DNA of 36,495 nucleotides from the NCBI GenBank assembly GCA_035524595.1, contig DATKOP010000045.1, positions 1 through 36,495 of the forward strand, in the 5' to 3' direction. The DNA is from CAIKZZ01 sp035524595 (GTDB taxonomy: Bacteria > Pseudomonadota > Gammaproteobacteria > Steroidobacterales > Steroidobacteraceae). A model generated the notes under the pieces. That model worked only from the letters and a program-made list of their open reading frames with translations. It was not told the DNA's origin and did no database searches. This document shows positions 24,376-32,681 of the stretch, in pieces. Within the stretch, counting starts at the first letter, position 1. The number at the start of each line of letters is the position of its first letter. The position numbers were made by a program, and so were the translations under genes.

Positions 24376-25434
24376 ATGACCTCGATCGTCAAGCCCCGCA
24401 TCGCCCACCCCTCGCTGCCGAAGAACGAGCTCGGCCTGACGCGGCGCGACTACGAGGGCGCGATGTCGACGCTGTGCGCCGGCTGCGGCCATGACTCGAT
24501 CACCGCGGCGATCGTCGAGGCGTGCTGGGGACTGTCGATGCGCCCCGAGCAGCTGGTCAAGATGTCGGGCATCGGCTGCTCCTCGAAGACCACTGCCTAC
24601 TTCGTCAGCGGCGCGCACGGCTTCAACGGCGTGCACGGCCGCATGCCCTCGGTCGCGACCGGCGCCAACGCCGCGAACCGCGAGCTCGGCTACATCGGCG
24701 TCTCCGGCGACGGCGACTCGCTGTCGATCGGGCTCGGGCAGCTCGCGCACGCGATCCGCCGCAACGTCAACATGCTGTACGTGATCGAGAACAACGGCGT
24801 CTACGGCCTGACCAAGGGCCAGTTCTCGGCCTCGGCCGATATCGGCACGAAGTCGAAGAAGGGCGAGGCCAACGCCCAGCCGCCGATCGACCCGGTGCTC
24901 CTGGCGCTGACGCTCGGCGCGACCTTCGTCGCGCGCAGCTTCTCGGGCGACAAGCGCCAGCTCGTGCCGCTGATCCAGGCCGGCCTGCGCCACCAGGGCT
25001 TCGCGCTGATCGACGTGCTCTCGCCGTGCGTGACCTTCAACGACCACGAGGGCTCGACCAAGAGCTATGCCTTCACCCGCGAGCACTACCACGCGGCGGT
25101 CGAGACCGACTTCATCGCGCGCGCCGAGGAGATCGCGGTCGACTACCCGGCCGGCGAGTCGACCGTGGTCGTGCTGCACGACGGCAGCCGCGTGCGGCTG
25201 CGAAAGCTCGACCCGAGCTACGACGCCTCGGACCGGGCCGCGGCCTACAACTACATCGAGGGCAAGCTCAAGGACGGCGAGTACGTCACGGGCCTCATCC
25301 ACGTCGCTGAAGGCGCGGCGAGCGAGCTGCACGCGGTCAACCGTACGGCGCGCACGCCGCTCAACCAGGTCCCCTACGAGCGACTCTCGCCGGGGGCCGC
25401 GGCGCTCGGCAAGCTGATGGCGCGCTACCGCTGA
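24376..25434 (+). CDS. korB: 2-oxoacid:ferredoxin oxidoreductase, beta subunit
   Basis: A 352-residue thiamine-diphosphate subunit. LCAGCGHD supplies Cys34 and Cys37, GIGCSSKTT supplies Cys68, and SPCVTFND supplies Cys218, together a four-cysteine set for one [4Fe-4S] cluster. The ThDP/Mg motif is GDGDSLSIG (111-119), followed by IENNGVYGLTKGQ. The gene follows korA by 9 bases with AGGAGA as Shine-Dalgarno. The protein is a little longer than many KorB proteins, with a C-terminal 'VAEGAASELHAVNRT' segment after LKDGEYVTGLIHV. It ends 9 bases from the convergent histidine kinase gene. No separate KorC/KorD ferredoxin gene follows, since the upstream flavoprotein carries those clusters. Confidence 0.9.
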   Translation: MTSIVKPRIAHPSLPKNELGLTRRDYEGAMSTLCAGCGHDSITAAIVEACWGLSMRPEQLVKMSGIGCSSKTTAYFVSGAHGFNGVHGRMPSVATGANAANRELGYIGVSGDGDSLSIGLGQLAHAIRRNVNMLYVIENNGVYGLTKGQFSASADIGTKSKKGEANAQPPIDPVLLALTLGATFVARSFSGDKRQLVPLIQAGLRHQGFALIDVLSPCVTFNDHEGSTKSYAFTREHYHAAVETDFIARAEEIAVDYPAGESTVVVLHDGSRVRLRKLDPSYDASDRAAAYNYIEGKLKDGEYVTGLIHVAEGAASELHAVNRTARTPLNQVPYERLSPGAAALGKLMARYR

Positions 25435-25443
25435 GGCGCGGGC

Positions 25444-27423
25444 TCAGCCGGCGCGGCTCTCGCGCTCGCGCCCGGCCACCGGCGCGGCGGCGCCCGCCGA
25501 CCCCCAGATCGCCACCACCCGCGCGAGCGCGGCGGCGCTGACCGGCTTCGTCACGTAATCGTCCATGCCCGCCGCGAGGCAGCGCTCGCGGTCGCCTTCC
25601 ATCGCGTTCGCCGTCATCGCGACGATCGGCACGCGCCGGCCGGTCTCGGCGGCGCGGATCGCGGCGGTGGCGGCATAGCCGTCGAGCTCCGGCATCTGGC
25701 AGTCCATCAGGATCAGCGCGACGCCGCCGGCGGCGGCGAGCGCCACCGCCTCGACACCGTCGGTCGCCTCGACGACCTCGCAGCCGAGCTTGGCGAGCAT
25801 GCGGTTGGCGACCAGCCGGTTCACCTGGTTGTCGTCGACCACCAGCACCTTCTGCGCGGCCGCGGTCCGGCTCGGCACCGGCGCCGGCGCCGGCGCCGCC
25901 GGCGCCGCCGCGAGCGGCACCTCCGCGACCGGCAGCGTCAGCTCGCACCAGAACCGCGCGCCGGCGCCGAGCGTGCTCTCGACGCCGATGCGACCGTGCA
26001 TCAGCTCGATCAGGTGGCGCGAGATCGCGAGCCCGAGGCCGGTGCCCCCGTACTTGCGGGTAGTGGAGGCATCGGCCTGGCTGAAGCGGCAGAACAGCCG
26101 CTCCTGCACCTCCGGCGCGATGCCGATGCCGGTGTCGGCGACCTCGAGGCCGATGGCCGCGCGGCCCTCGCCGGCGTCGGCGACCGTGACCGCCACCCGC
26201 ACGCGGCCCTTGGCGGTGAACTTCACCGCGTTGCCGGCGAGGTTCAGCAGGATCTGGCGGATCCGGGTCGGGTCGCCGACGAAGTGGCTCGGCACGCCCT
26301 CCGGGTAGCAGGTCGTGAACTCGAGGCCCTTGGCGCGGGCGCGCGGCGCGAGCAGCTCGCCGATCTCCCTGAGCGCGGCACGCAGGTCGAACGGCACCCA
26401 GGCGACCTCGAGCCGGCCGGCCTCGATCTTGGAGAGGTCGAGGATGTCGTCGATGATCGTCAGCAGGAGTCCCGCCGAGCGCTTGGCGGTCGCGGCGTAC
26501 TCGCGCTGCTCGGCCGAGAGCTCGGTGTCGAGCAGGAGCTCCACCATGCCGAGCACGCCGTTCATCGGCGTGCGGATCTCGTGGCTCATGGTGGCCAGGA
26601 ACTCGCTCTTGGCGCGCACCGCCGCCTCGGCGCGGCCCGCCTCGGCCTCGGCGGCGGACTTCGCCTCGGCGAGGCTCAGCGACAGCGCCCGGTCGCTGGC
26701 CCGCGCGCGGCGGATCGCGGCCGACAGGCGCCGCGCGGCGACACCGACCAGCACCGACAGGAGCGCGACTCCCGCGAACGCGGCGATCGCCGCGCGCTCG
26801 ATGCGCGCGAGGCGCGCCTCGAGGTCCTTGACCCACATGTCGATGCCGAGCACCCCGACGAAGCGCCCGGCGCGATCGTAGAAGGGCGCGTAGGCGCTCA
26901 TGTAGCTGCGGTGCTCCTCGTGCACGGGCCGGGTGTTGACCACGAGGCGCTGCTCCTCGAGCGCCTGCCTGAGGTCCCGGTCCTGGCTGGTCACCGGCAT
27001 CAGCAGCGGGTCCGGCGGCAGCGTGTCGCCCTCGACGCGGTACAGGTAGTCGGTGCCGGCGACCCAGCGCATGACCGGGCCGTCGAGCACCGCCGTGTAG
27101 ACGTAGATGATGTCGCGGGTCGACTTGTGGAAGCGCACCAGCGGCGCGAGCAGCGCCAGGTGCTCGGGGCTGCCGGCCTGCGAGGGCGAGGTGATCCGGC
27201 GGTGCAGGTCGCCGTCGACCTGCACCGCCGCCGTGCGCGCCAGCTGCGCGAGCTCGCTGCGGACCGCCTCCACCTGGATGTCGCGGGCCGAGCGGTACAG
27301 GAACGCGAGCCCGAGCGACGAGATCAGCATCACAGAGGCCGCGGCGACCAGGCCGTCGCGCAGCGACTTGCGGGCGGCGACCGGGTCGCCCGAGTCGGGC
27401 CAGAGTTGCAGGAATCGGTGCAT
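25444..27423 (-). CDS. Membrane hybrid histidine kinase with receiver domain
   Basis: A 659-residue protein. TM1 lies at about 22-45, then an extracytoplasmic sensor region (46-205) with a Cache-like feel (IIYVYTAVLDG, YMSAYAPFYDRAGRFVGVLGIDM), then TM2 at about 211-230 and a short coiled linker. The HisKA dimerisation box is FLATMSHEIRTPMNGV with His281. The HATPase has NLAGNAVKF, DTGIGI and GGTGLGLAI. An Ala/Pro linker leads to a receiver domain (VLVVDDNQ to DDYVTKP), with the predicted phosphoacceptor near Asp574 in MDCQMPELDG. No Hpt domain is present, so a separate phosphotransfer partner is expected. No response regulator gene lies next to it, and the signal is unknown. Confidence 0.92.
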   Translation of the reverse strand: MHRFLQLWPDSGDPVAARKSLRDGLVAAASVMLISSLGLAFLYRSARDIQVEAVRSELAQLARTAAVQVDGDLHRRITSPSQAGSPEHLALLAPLVRFHKSTRDIIYVYTAVLDGPVMRWVAGTDYLYRVEGDTLPPDPLLMPVTSQDRDLRQALEEQRLVVNTRPVHEEHRSYMSAYAPFYDRAGRFVGVLGIDMWVKDLEARLARIERAAIAAFAGVALLSVLVGVAARRLSAAIRRARASDRALSLSLAEAKSAAEAEAGRAEAAVRAKSEFLATMSHEIRTPMNGVLGMVELLLDTELSAEQREYAATAKRSAGLLLTIIDDILDLSKIEAGRLEVAWVPFDLRAALREIGELLAPRARAKGLEFTTCYPEGVPSHFVGDPTRIRQILLNLAGNAVKFTAKGRVRVAVTVADAGEGRAAIGLEVADTGIGIAPEVQERLFCRFSQADASTTRKYGGTGLGLAISRHLIELMHGRIGVESTLGAGARFWCELTLPVAEVPLAAAPAAPAPAPVPSRTAAAQKVLVVDDNQVNRLVANRMLAKLGCEVVEATDGVEAVALAAAGGVALILMDCQMPELDGYAATAAIRAAETGRRVPIVAMTANAMEGDRERCLAAGMDDYVTKPVSAAALARVVAIWGSAGAAAPVAGRERESRAG

Positions 27424-27558
27424 CGGTACTGGCGCGGGGCCGCCCCGAAAGTATTCCGGTGATCACCGCTTATCGGCTGCGCCGGCCCGAAACTGAGTCC
27501 GGCCGGGCGGGCGGCGGTCCCGGATCTTCGGCCCGTGACGCGCCTCGCAACCGGCCCG

Positions 27559-30500
27559 TCAGGGCAGGTCCTGCCCCCCCGGCAGCTCCGGCCGCGGCAG
27601 GTGCGCCGCGTCCGGGACCACGACCGGCGCGAGCCGGGCGGCGGCGAGCGCGCGGTTGACGGCCGCAAGCTCTGCGCCCCGGATCGCCCGCCAGCGCACG
27701 AGCAGCGCCGCCAGGTCCGCGTGCACTGCGGCCGCCACCGCGCGCTGCGCCTGAGTCGGGGCCCGGTCCGCGCCCTCGACGTCGGTCTCGATCGCGGCCA
27801 GCGTCTCGCCGGCGCGCGCGAGGCCGAAAGGCCGCTCGGCCTGCGCCGCCAGCATCGGCTCGAGCGCGGCGTCGAGCGCGGCGAGCCGAGCGGCGAGCGG
27901 CGAGGCGGCCGCGAGCGCCGCGCGCCGCTCGGCGAGGCCGTGGCGCACGGCGCTGATCTCGGCGCTGGCGCGCCAGACCTGCGCGAGGTCCGGGGCGAGC
28001 GCGTTCGAGAACGCGAGCGCCGCCTCGAGCTCCGCGCGCGGCGTCGCGACCCGCGGGTCGGGGCGGATCGCGAGCGGCGCCTCGAGACGCCGGCCATCGA
28101 CGGTCAGCGCCAGCCGGTAGTCGCCGGGCAGCGCGAGCGCGCCCGCCGGCAGCAGCGCGGCGCCGTCGAAGGGCGAGGCGGCGATGCTCCACTGGTACTC
28201 GAGCGCGGGCGGGCGCGGGTAGCGCAGGTCCCAGACGAAGCGGTGCGCGCCCGGCGCACCCGAGAGGCGCGCCGGCGCCCGCAGCCAGCCCGGCTCGAAG
28301 TACGGCTCGGCGCCGAGGTCCTCGGCGGCGTCGGCACTCGTGTAGCGGCGCACGAGCGCACCGGCGGCGTCGCGGATCTCGAGCACCACCGGCGCCCTGG
28401 CCGCCCGCGGCAGGTAGTAGTCGATCACCGCGCCGGTCGGCGGGTTGCGCGCGAGCGGCGTCTCGGGCGTCAGCGGCGTGTCCCGGTTCTGGTTGGCGCG
28501 CAGCCGGTAGGCCGGCGACGGCGCGTACAGCCGCGGCCCGTCGCCCGCCGCCGCGGCGCGCTGACGCAGCGGCGCGAGGTCGTCGAGCACCCAGAGCGCA
28601 CGGCCGACCGTCGCCGCGATCAGGTCGCGATCCTTGACGAGCAGGTCGTGGACCCACGCCGGCGGCAGGTTGAGCGACAGGCTCTGCCAGTGCGCGCCGT
28701 CGTCGAAGGAGACCGCGACGCCGAGCTCGGTGCCGGCGTACAGCAGGCCCGCGCGCGCGGGATCGGCGCGCACGACGCTGACGAAGTGATCGGCCGGCAG
28801 CCCCGCGCCGATCTCGGTCCAGCTCGCGCCGTAGTCCCGGGTCCGGTAGACGTAGGGACGCACGTCGTCCTGGCGGTGGTTGTCGACCGCGACATAGGCC
28901 GTCCCGGGGCTCGCGGCGACGAGGTCGATGCTGCCGACCTTGGCCCAGGCGGGCACCGCCGGCGGCGTCACCCCCCGCCAGTGCTGCGCGCCGTCGCGGG
29001 TGAGCCAGACGCGGCCGTCGTCGGTGCCGACCCAGATCTCGGCACCGTCCGCTGGCGACGGCGCGATCACGTTGATGGCGCCGTAGCCGCAGGCCAGCGC
29101 CTGGGCGGGCGCGGGGCTGCCGCCGCAGCCCTGCGCGCCCTCCTGCCGTGCGCTCAGGTCGGGACTCACGACCTCCCAGTGCGCACCGCGATCCGCCGAG
29201 CGAAACAGCACCTGCGCGCCGGCGTACAGCAGGTGCGGCCCCTGGCGCGAGAAGGTGATCGGCGTGAACCAGTTGTAGTGGTAGCGGTAGTCGGTCGGCC
29301 GCTTGCCATAGCTCTCGACCGGCCAGGGCGTGACGTTCGCGACCTCGCCGGTGCGCGCGTCGTAGCGCGCGATGCGCCCGCCGAGGCCCGAGGCAAAGGT
29401 GATCGCGGGATCCTCGGGGTCCGGCACGTCGTAGTCGCGCTCGTCGCCGCCCACCGGCTGCCAGTCGCGCAGGCTGATCGAGCCGTAGTCGCCGCGGCTC
29501 GCGATCGCGACGGTGCCGCTGTCCTGCTGCCCGGAATAGACGCGGTACGGAAAGCGGTCGTCGGCGGCGAGGTAGTAGAACTGCCCGGTCGGCTGGTTGT
29601 ACCAGTCGCCCCACGTCGCGCCGCCGTTGACGGTCACGATCGCGCCCTGGTCGCTGGCCGCGACCCGGTGGCTCGGGTCCTTCGGGTTGATCCACAGGTA
29701 GTGGAAGTCGTCGCCGCCCGGCGCGCCGCGCACGACGCTGAAGGTCTTGCCGCCGTCCCTGGACTCGTGGACCGACTGGCCGACCGTGTAGAGCGTGTCG
29801 GGATCGTCGGGCGCGACCGTGAGCCGGCTCATGTACCAGCTCGTCAGCCAGTGCGCGTCGTGGACGCGGGCCCAGTGGCCGCCGCCGTCGTCCGAGCGGT
29901 ACAGGCCGCCGCCCGCGGAGCGCGACACGCTCGCGTAGATGCGCGCCGCGCCGCCGGCGCGCGTCGCGGCGAGGCCGATGCGGCCGAGGGGGCCGGCCGG
30001 CCAGCCGGCGCCGCCGAGGCGCTGCCAGCTCAGGCCGCCGTCGCGCGAGCGCCAGAGCGCGCTGCCCTCGCCCTCGAGCGGCGTGAAGTAGCTGAGCCAC
30101 GGCCACACGCGCACCGTCCAGGTCGCGGCGTAGACGAGGTCCGGGTCGGCCGGATCCACCGCGAGGTCCACGGCGCCCGTCGACTCGTCGACGTACAGGG
30201 TCCGCGTCCAGCTGCGGCCGCCATCGTCGCTGCGGTAGACGCCGCGGTCGCCCCCCGGGCCGAACACGTGGCCGAGGGCCGCGACCAGCACGACGTTCGC
30301 GTCGCGGCGGTCCACCGCGATCGCGCCGATGTGGCGGCTCGCCGCGAGCCCGAGCGGCGTCCAGCTCCGGCCCGCGTCGGTCGAGCGGTAGACGCCGCTG
30401 CCCGCGCCGATGTCGTAGCGCGGCTCCGGCTGCCCGGTGCCGACGTAGACGACGCGCGGGTCGGAGGGCGCGACCGCGAGCGCGCCGACCGCCGTGATCG

Positions 30501-30774
30501 GCTGCGCATCGGTGAGGTTGCGCCAGGTGCGGCCCGCGTCGGTGGTCTTCCAGACGCCGCCGCCGGCCGCGCCGGCGTAGAAGGTGTCCGGCTCGCCGGG
30601 CACGCCGACGGCCATCGTGCTCCAGCCGCCGCGAAACGGCCCGAGGAGACGCCACTCGAGCGCGGGCAGCGGCTCGACGGCGGCGGCGGGCGGCTCGGCG
30701 GCAGCGCGCGCGGCCGGCAGCGAGAGCGCGAGCAGGAGCGCGAGCGGCAGGCGGGAAAGGACCGGTCGGGTCAT
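27559..30774 (-). CDS. Secreted BNR/sortilin-like beta-propeller protein
   Basis: A 1071-residue exported protein with a signal peptide (residues 1-24, LALLLALSLPAARA). About eleven Asp-box/BNR turns of the S-x-D-x-G-x-x-W type are visible: VWKTTDAGRTW (74-84), YRSTDAGRSW, YRSDDGGRSW, then LWRSRDGGLSW, LYRSDDGGGHW, NGGATW, TRDGAQHW and others. These imply one or two seven-bladed propellers, as in VPS10/sortilin and GH74-like proteins. The C-terminal third has an Ig-like region (VVLEIRDAAGALVRRY, HRFVWDLRYP) and a helical tail. I start at ATG 30774, which puts AGGGG at the right distance and a signal peptide at the terminus, rather than 30810. It is often annotated as 'glycosyl hydrolase', but no catalytic acids are evident. 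Confidence 0.82.
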   Translation of the reverse strand: MTRPVLSRLPLALLLALSLPAARAAAEPPAAAVEPLPALEWRLLGPFRGGWSTMAVGVPGEPDTFYAGAAGGGVWKTTDAGRTWRNLTDAQPITAVGALAVAPSDPRVVYVGTGQPEPRYDIGAGSGVYRSTDAGRSWTPLGLAASRHIGAIAVDRRDANVVLVAALGHVFGPGGDRGVYRSDDGGRSWTRTLYVDESTGAVDLAVDPADPDLVYAATWTVRVWPWLSYFTPLEGEGSALWRSRDGGLSWQRLGGAGWPAGPLGRIGLAATRAGGAARIYASVSRSAGGGLYRSDDGGGHWARVHDAHWLTSWYMSRLTVAPDDPDTLYTVGQSVHESRDGGKTFSVVRGAPGGDDFHYLWINPKDPSHRVAASDQGAIVTVNGGATWGDWYNQPTGQFYYLAADDRFPYRVYSGQQDSGTVAIASRGDYGSISLRDWQPVGGDERDYDVPDPEDPAITFASGLGGRIARYDARTGEVANVTPWPVESYGKRPTDYRYHYNWFTPITFSRQGPHLLYAGAQVLFRSADRGAHWEVVSPDLSARQEGAQGCGGSPAPAQALACGYGAINVIAPSPADGAEIWVGTDDGRVWLTRDGAQHWRGVTPPAVPAWAKVGSIDLVAASPGTAYVAVDNHRQDDVRPYVYRTRDYGASWTEIGAGLPADHFVSVVRADPARAGLLYAGTELGVAVSFDDGAHWQSLSLNLPPAWVHDLLVKDRDLIAATVGRALWVLDDLAPLRQRAAAAGDGPRLYAPSPAYRLRANQNRDTPLTPETPLARNPPTGAVIDYYLPRAARAPVVLEIRDAAGALVRRYTSADAAEDLGAEPYFEPGWLRAPARLSGAPGAHRFVWDLRYPRPPALEYQWSIAASPFDGAALLPAGALALPGDYRLALTVDGRRLEAPLAIRPDPRVATPRAELEAALAFSNALAPDLAQVWRASAEISAVRHGLAERRAALAAASPLAARLAALDAALEPMLAAQAERPFGLARAGETLAAIETDVEGADRAPTQAQRAVAAAVHADLAALLVRWRAIRGAELAAVNRALAAARLAPVVVPDAAHLPRPELPGGQDLP

Positions 30775-30827
30775 GAAGTGCCCCTTGCAGTGGCTCGGGT
30801 CGCGGCGCACGGGCCGGTGTCGCGCGC

Positions 30828-30833
30828 ACTATA
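30828..30833 (-). promoter_or_regulatory. -10-like box for the BNR protein gene
   Basis: TATAGT on the minus strand (30833-30828), 54 bases before ATG 30774 in a short AT-rich island. No good -35 lies upstream. The divergent TMEM175 gene begins at 30965, and I see no clear promoter for it in the remaining spacer. Confidence 0.3.
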
Positions 30834-30964
30834 TCGCCACCGGGAGCGCGCCGCGGTGGTGAGCGGGCGCGTCATCGTGGCAAGCTCGGCTCGCGCCGTC
30901 GCGCGCGTCGGCCGCAGGTGGCGGAGGCAGCGCACAGCACGGCGCGCCGGGCGCGGGAGCGGGC

Positions 30965-31549
30965 ATGGGAAGGACGAGACTCGAGGCGTTCAGCGACGGC
31001 GTGATCGCGATCCTGATCACGATCATGGTGCTCGAGATGCATGTGCCGGGCGGCGAGACCCTCGCGGCGCTCGTGCCCGTGCTGCCGGTGTTCCTCAGCT
31101 ACGTGCTCAGCTTCGTCTACCTCGGCATCTACTGGAACAATCACCACCACATGCTGCACACGGTGCACCGCGTCACCGGGCCGATGCTGTGGGCGAACCT
31201 GCACCTGCTCTTCTGGCTGTCGCTCGTGCCGTTCACGACCCACTGGATGGGCGCCAACCACTTCGCGGCGGTGCCGACCGCGCTCTACGGATCGGTGCTG
31301 CTGATGTCCGGGGTCGCGTACTACATCCTGCAGCAGCTCATCATCCGCTCGCAGGGCCCGGACTCGCTCCTCAAGCGCGCCGTGCGCGGCGACTGGCAGG
31401 GCAAGTCGTCGCCGCTCATCTACCTCGCCGCGATCGGCGTCGCGTTCTGGTCGCCCGGCCTCGCGCAGGCGCTCTACGTCGCGGTCGCGCTGATCTGGCT
31501 GGTCCCGGACCGCCGCATCGAGCGCGCCCTCGCGGACGGCGCGGCGTAG
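30965..31549 (+). CDS. TMEM175-family cation channel (DUF1211)
   Basis: A 194-residue integral membrane protein that begins RLEAFSDGVIAILITIMVLEM. The R-x3-FSDG motif (residues 5-12) is the signature of the TMEM175/DUF1211 family, whose bacterial members form tetrameric potassium channels. About six hydrophobic helices follow, with a His-rich WNNHHHMLHTVHRV loop after the second or third. Length is right for a single-repeat bacterial protein. The gene appears monocistronic. Its upstream spacer is shared with the divergent BNR protein gene, and the following 181 bases separate it from the PEP-CTERM gene. Confidence 0.88.
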   Translation: MGRTRLEAFSDGVIAILITIMVLEMHVPGGETLAALVPVLPVFLSYVLSFVYLGIYWNNHHHMLHTVHRVTGPMLWANLHLLFWLSLVPFTTHWMGANHFAAVPTALYGSVLLMSGVAYYILQQLIIRSQGPDSLLKRAVRGDWQGKSSPLIYLAAIGVAFWSPGLAQALYVAVALIWLVPDRRIERALADGAA

Positions 31550-31730
31550 GCGTCGATGTTGCGCTGCGATCAGGGGCGCACCTTCGCGCCGCCGGCGTCG
31601 GGATTCCTTACAGTTCGGGTGTGCGGGCGACCACGGGTCCGCGACAAGCCGTTGATCGAATGAGACTCGGTTGCATCGGCATGGTGTTTGCATGAGTCAA
31701 GCAAAGCCGTCAATCGGCGAAGGACGCGCC

Positions 31731-32606
31731 ATGGGCACCAAGAACAACAATCGGAAGCTGGTCGCAGGGGTTGCCGCCGCGCTCGCGGGGCTCGCTGCCA
31801 CCGCCGCGCAGGCGACGACGCTGCCGCCGACGACCTTCATCTACGACGTCATCAACGGCATCACGCCCGCCTGCCCGACCGGGGCACAGTCGGTGCAGGG
31901 CACCTGCGTGTCGGGCAACGGGTTCGCGACCACCGACGGCGGTGTCGCGAACAATACGGGCACCAGCGTGTCCTCCGGAGCGGTCGGACCGCTGCAGAGC
32001 TCGATCGCGACGATGACCTACTACTTCGAGGTCGGCGGTCCGACCTCGCCGACCGGCCAGATCGCGGTCGACATCCTGAGCAGCGGCTCGGCCTTCGTCG
32101 ACGGCAGCCTCGGCGGCGCGGTCGCGTTGCTGTCGGTCAACGACGCGGGGTCGGATGCCGCCGCCGCGGCGGGCCACCTGAACCCCGGCGGCGCGCTGGT
32201 CGACTACCACTACGACGCCGTCAGCTGCGTGGGCGACAGTTGCTCCGAGAGCGGCGATGCCTGGACCCAGCTCACGCAGTTCAATTCGGACCACCTCTGC
32301 CTGACGCAGGGCGAGGTGTACGCGATCACGATCACCGCCGGGGTGACGTCCGTCGGCAAGGGGACCTCCGCCGGGGCGTCGGTCGATCCCAAGATCATCG
32401 TCGACCCGCAGGGGCCGGTGGACCCGCCGACGTCCTGCTTCCAGCCCAGCAATCCGCTGGTCTACCAGGCGTCGATCAACATCAGCGGCGGCGCCTCCAC
32501 GGGCGTGCCGGTCCCGGAGCCCGCGACGCTCGGGCTGATGGGCCTCGGCCTGTTCGGCCTCGGCTTCGGCAAGCTTTGGACCCGGCGGATCAGAGCGCGC
32601 TCCTGA
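31731..32606 (+). CDS. PEP-CTERM sorting domain protein
   Basis: A 291-residue secreted protein. The signal peptide runs to about residue 24 (LVAGVAAALAGLAATAAQA). The mature region is Gly/Ser/Asp-rich, lacks an enzymatic motif, and has six cysteines that could form disulfides. The C-terminus is a classic PEP-CTERM tag: VPVPEPATLGLMGLG, a hydrophobic helix, then basic WTRRIRARS. Such proteins are exosortase substrates, and the systems are associated with exopolysaccharide production. No exosortase gene lies in this window. I start at ATG 31731 (AAGGA 9 bases upstream), since a longer in-frame start at 31671 would bury the signal peptide. A strong terminator follows at 32647. Confidence 0.9.
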   Translation: MGTKNNNRKLVAGVAAALAGLAATAAQATTLPPTTFIYDVINGITPACPTGAQSVQGTCVSGNGFATTDGGVANNTGTSVSSGAVGPLQSSIATMTYYFEVGGPTSPTGQIAVDILSSGSAFVDGSLGGAVALLSVNDAGSDAAAAAGHLNPGGALVDYHYDAVSCVGDSCSESGDAWTQLTQFNSDHLCLTQGEVYAITITAGVTSVGKGTSAGASVDPKIIVDPQGPVDPPTSCFQPSNPLVYQASINISGGASTGVPVPEPATLGLMGLGLFGLGFGKLWTRRIRARS

Positions 32607-32646
32607 TCCCACGCGCCGCGCCCCGCGCCGGCGCCCGCCTTCTCGC

Positions 32647-32675
32647 ACCGGCGCCTTCGGGCGCCGGTTCGTTTT
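32647..32675 (+). terminator. Intrinsic terminator after the PEP-CTERM gene
   Basis: ACCGGCGCC (32647-32655), loop TTCG, and GGCGCCGGT (32660-32668) form a perfect 9-bp stem capped by a stable UUCG tetraloop, followed by TCGTTTT. It acts on plus-strand transcription, 40 bases after the PEP-CTERM stop and just before the convergent TIR gene end. No T-run exists in the reverse direction. Confidence 0.88.
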
Positions 32676-32681
32676 GGGCGG

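Noticed and set aside
22081..25332. 1083-codon minus-strand open frame opposite korA/korB
   Set aside because: Arg/Gly/His/Val-rich shadow composition, with real and conserved genes on the plus strand. Typical antisense frame in very GC-rich DNA.
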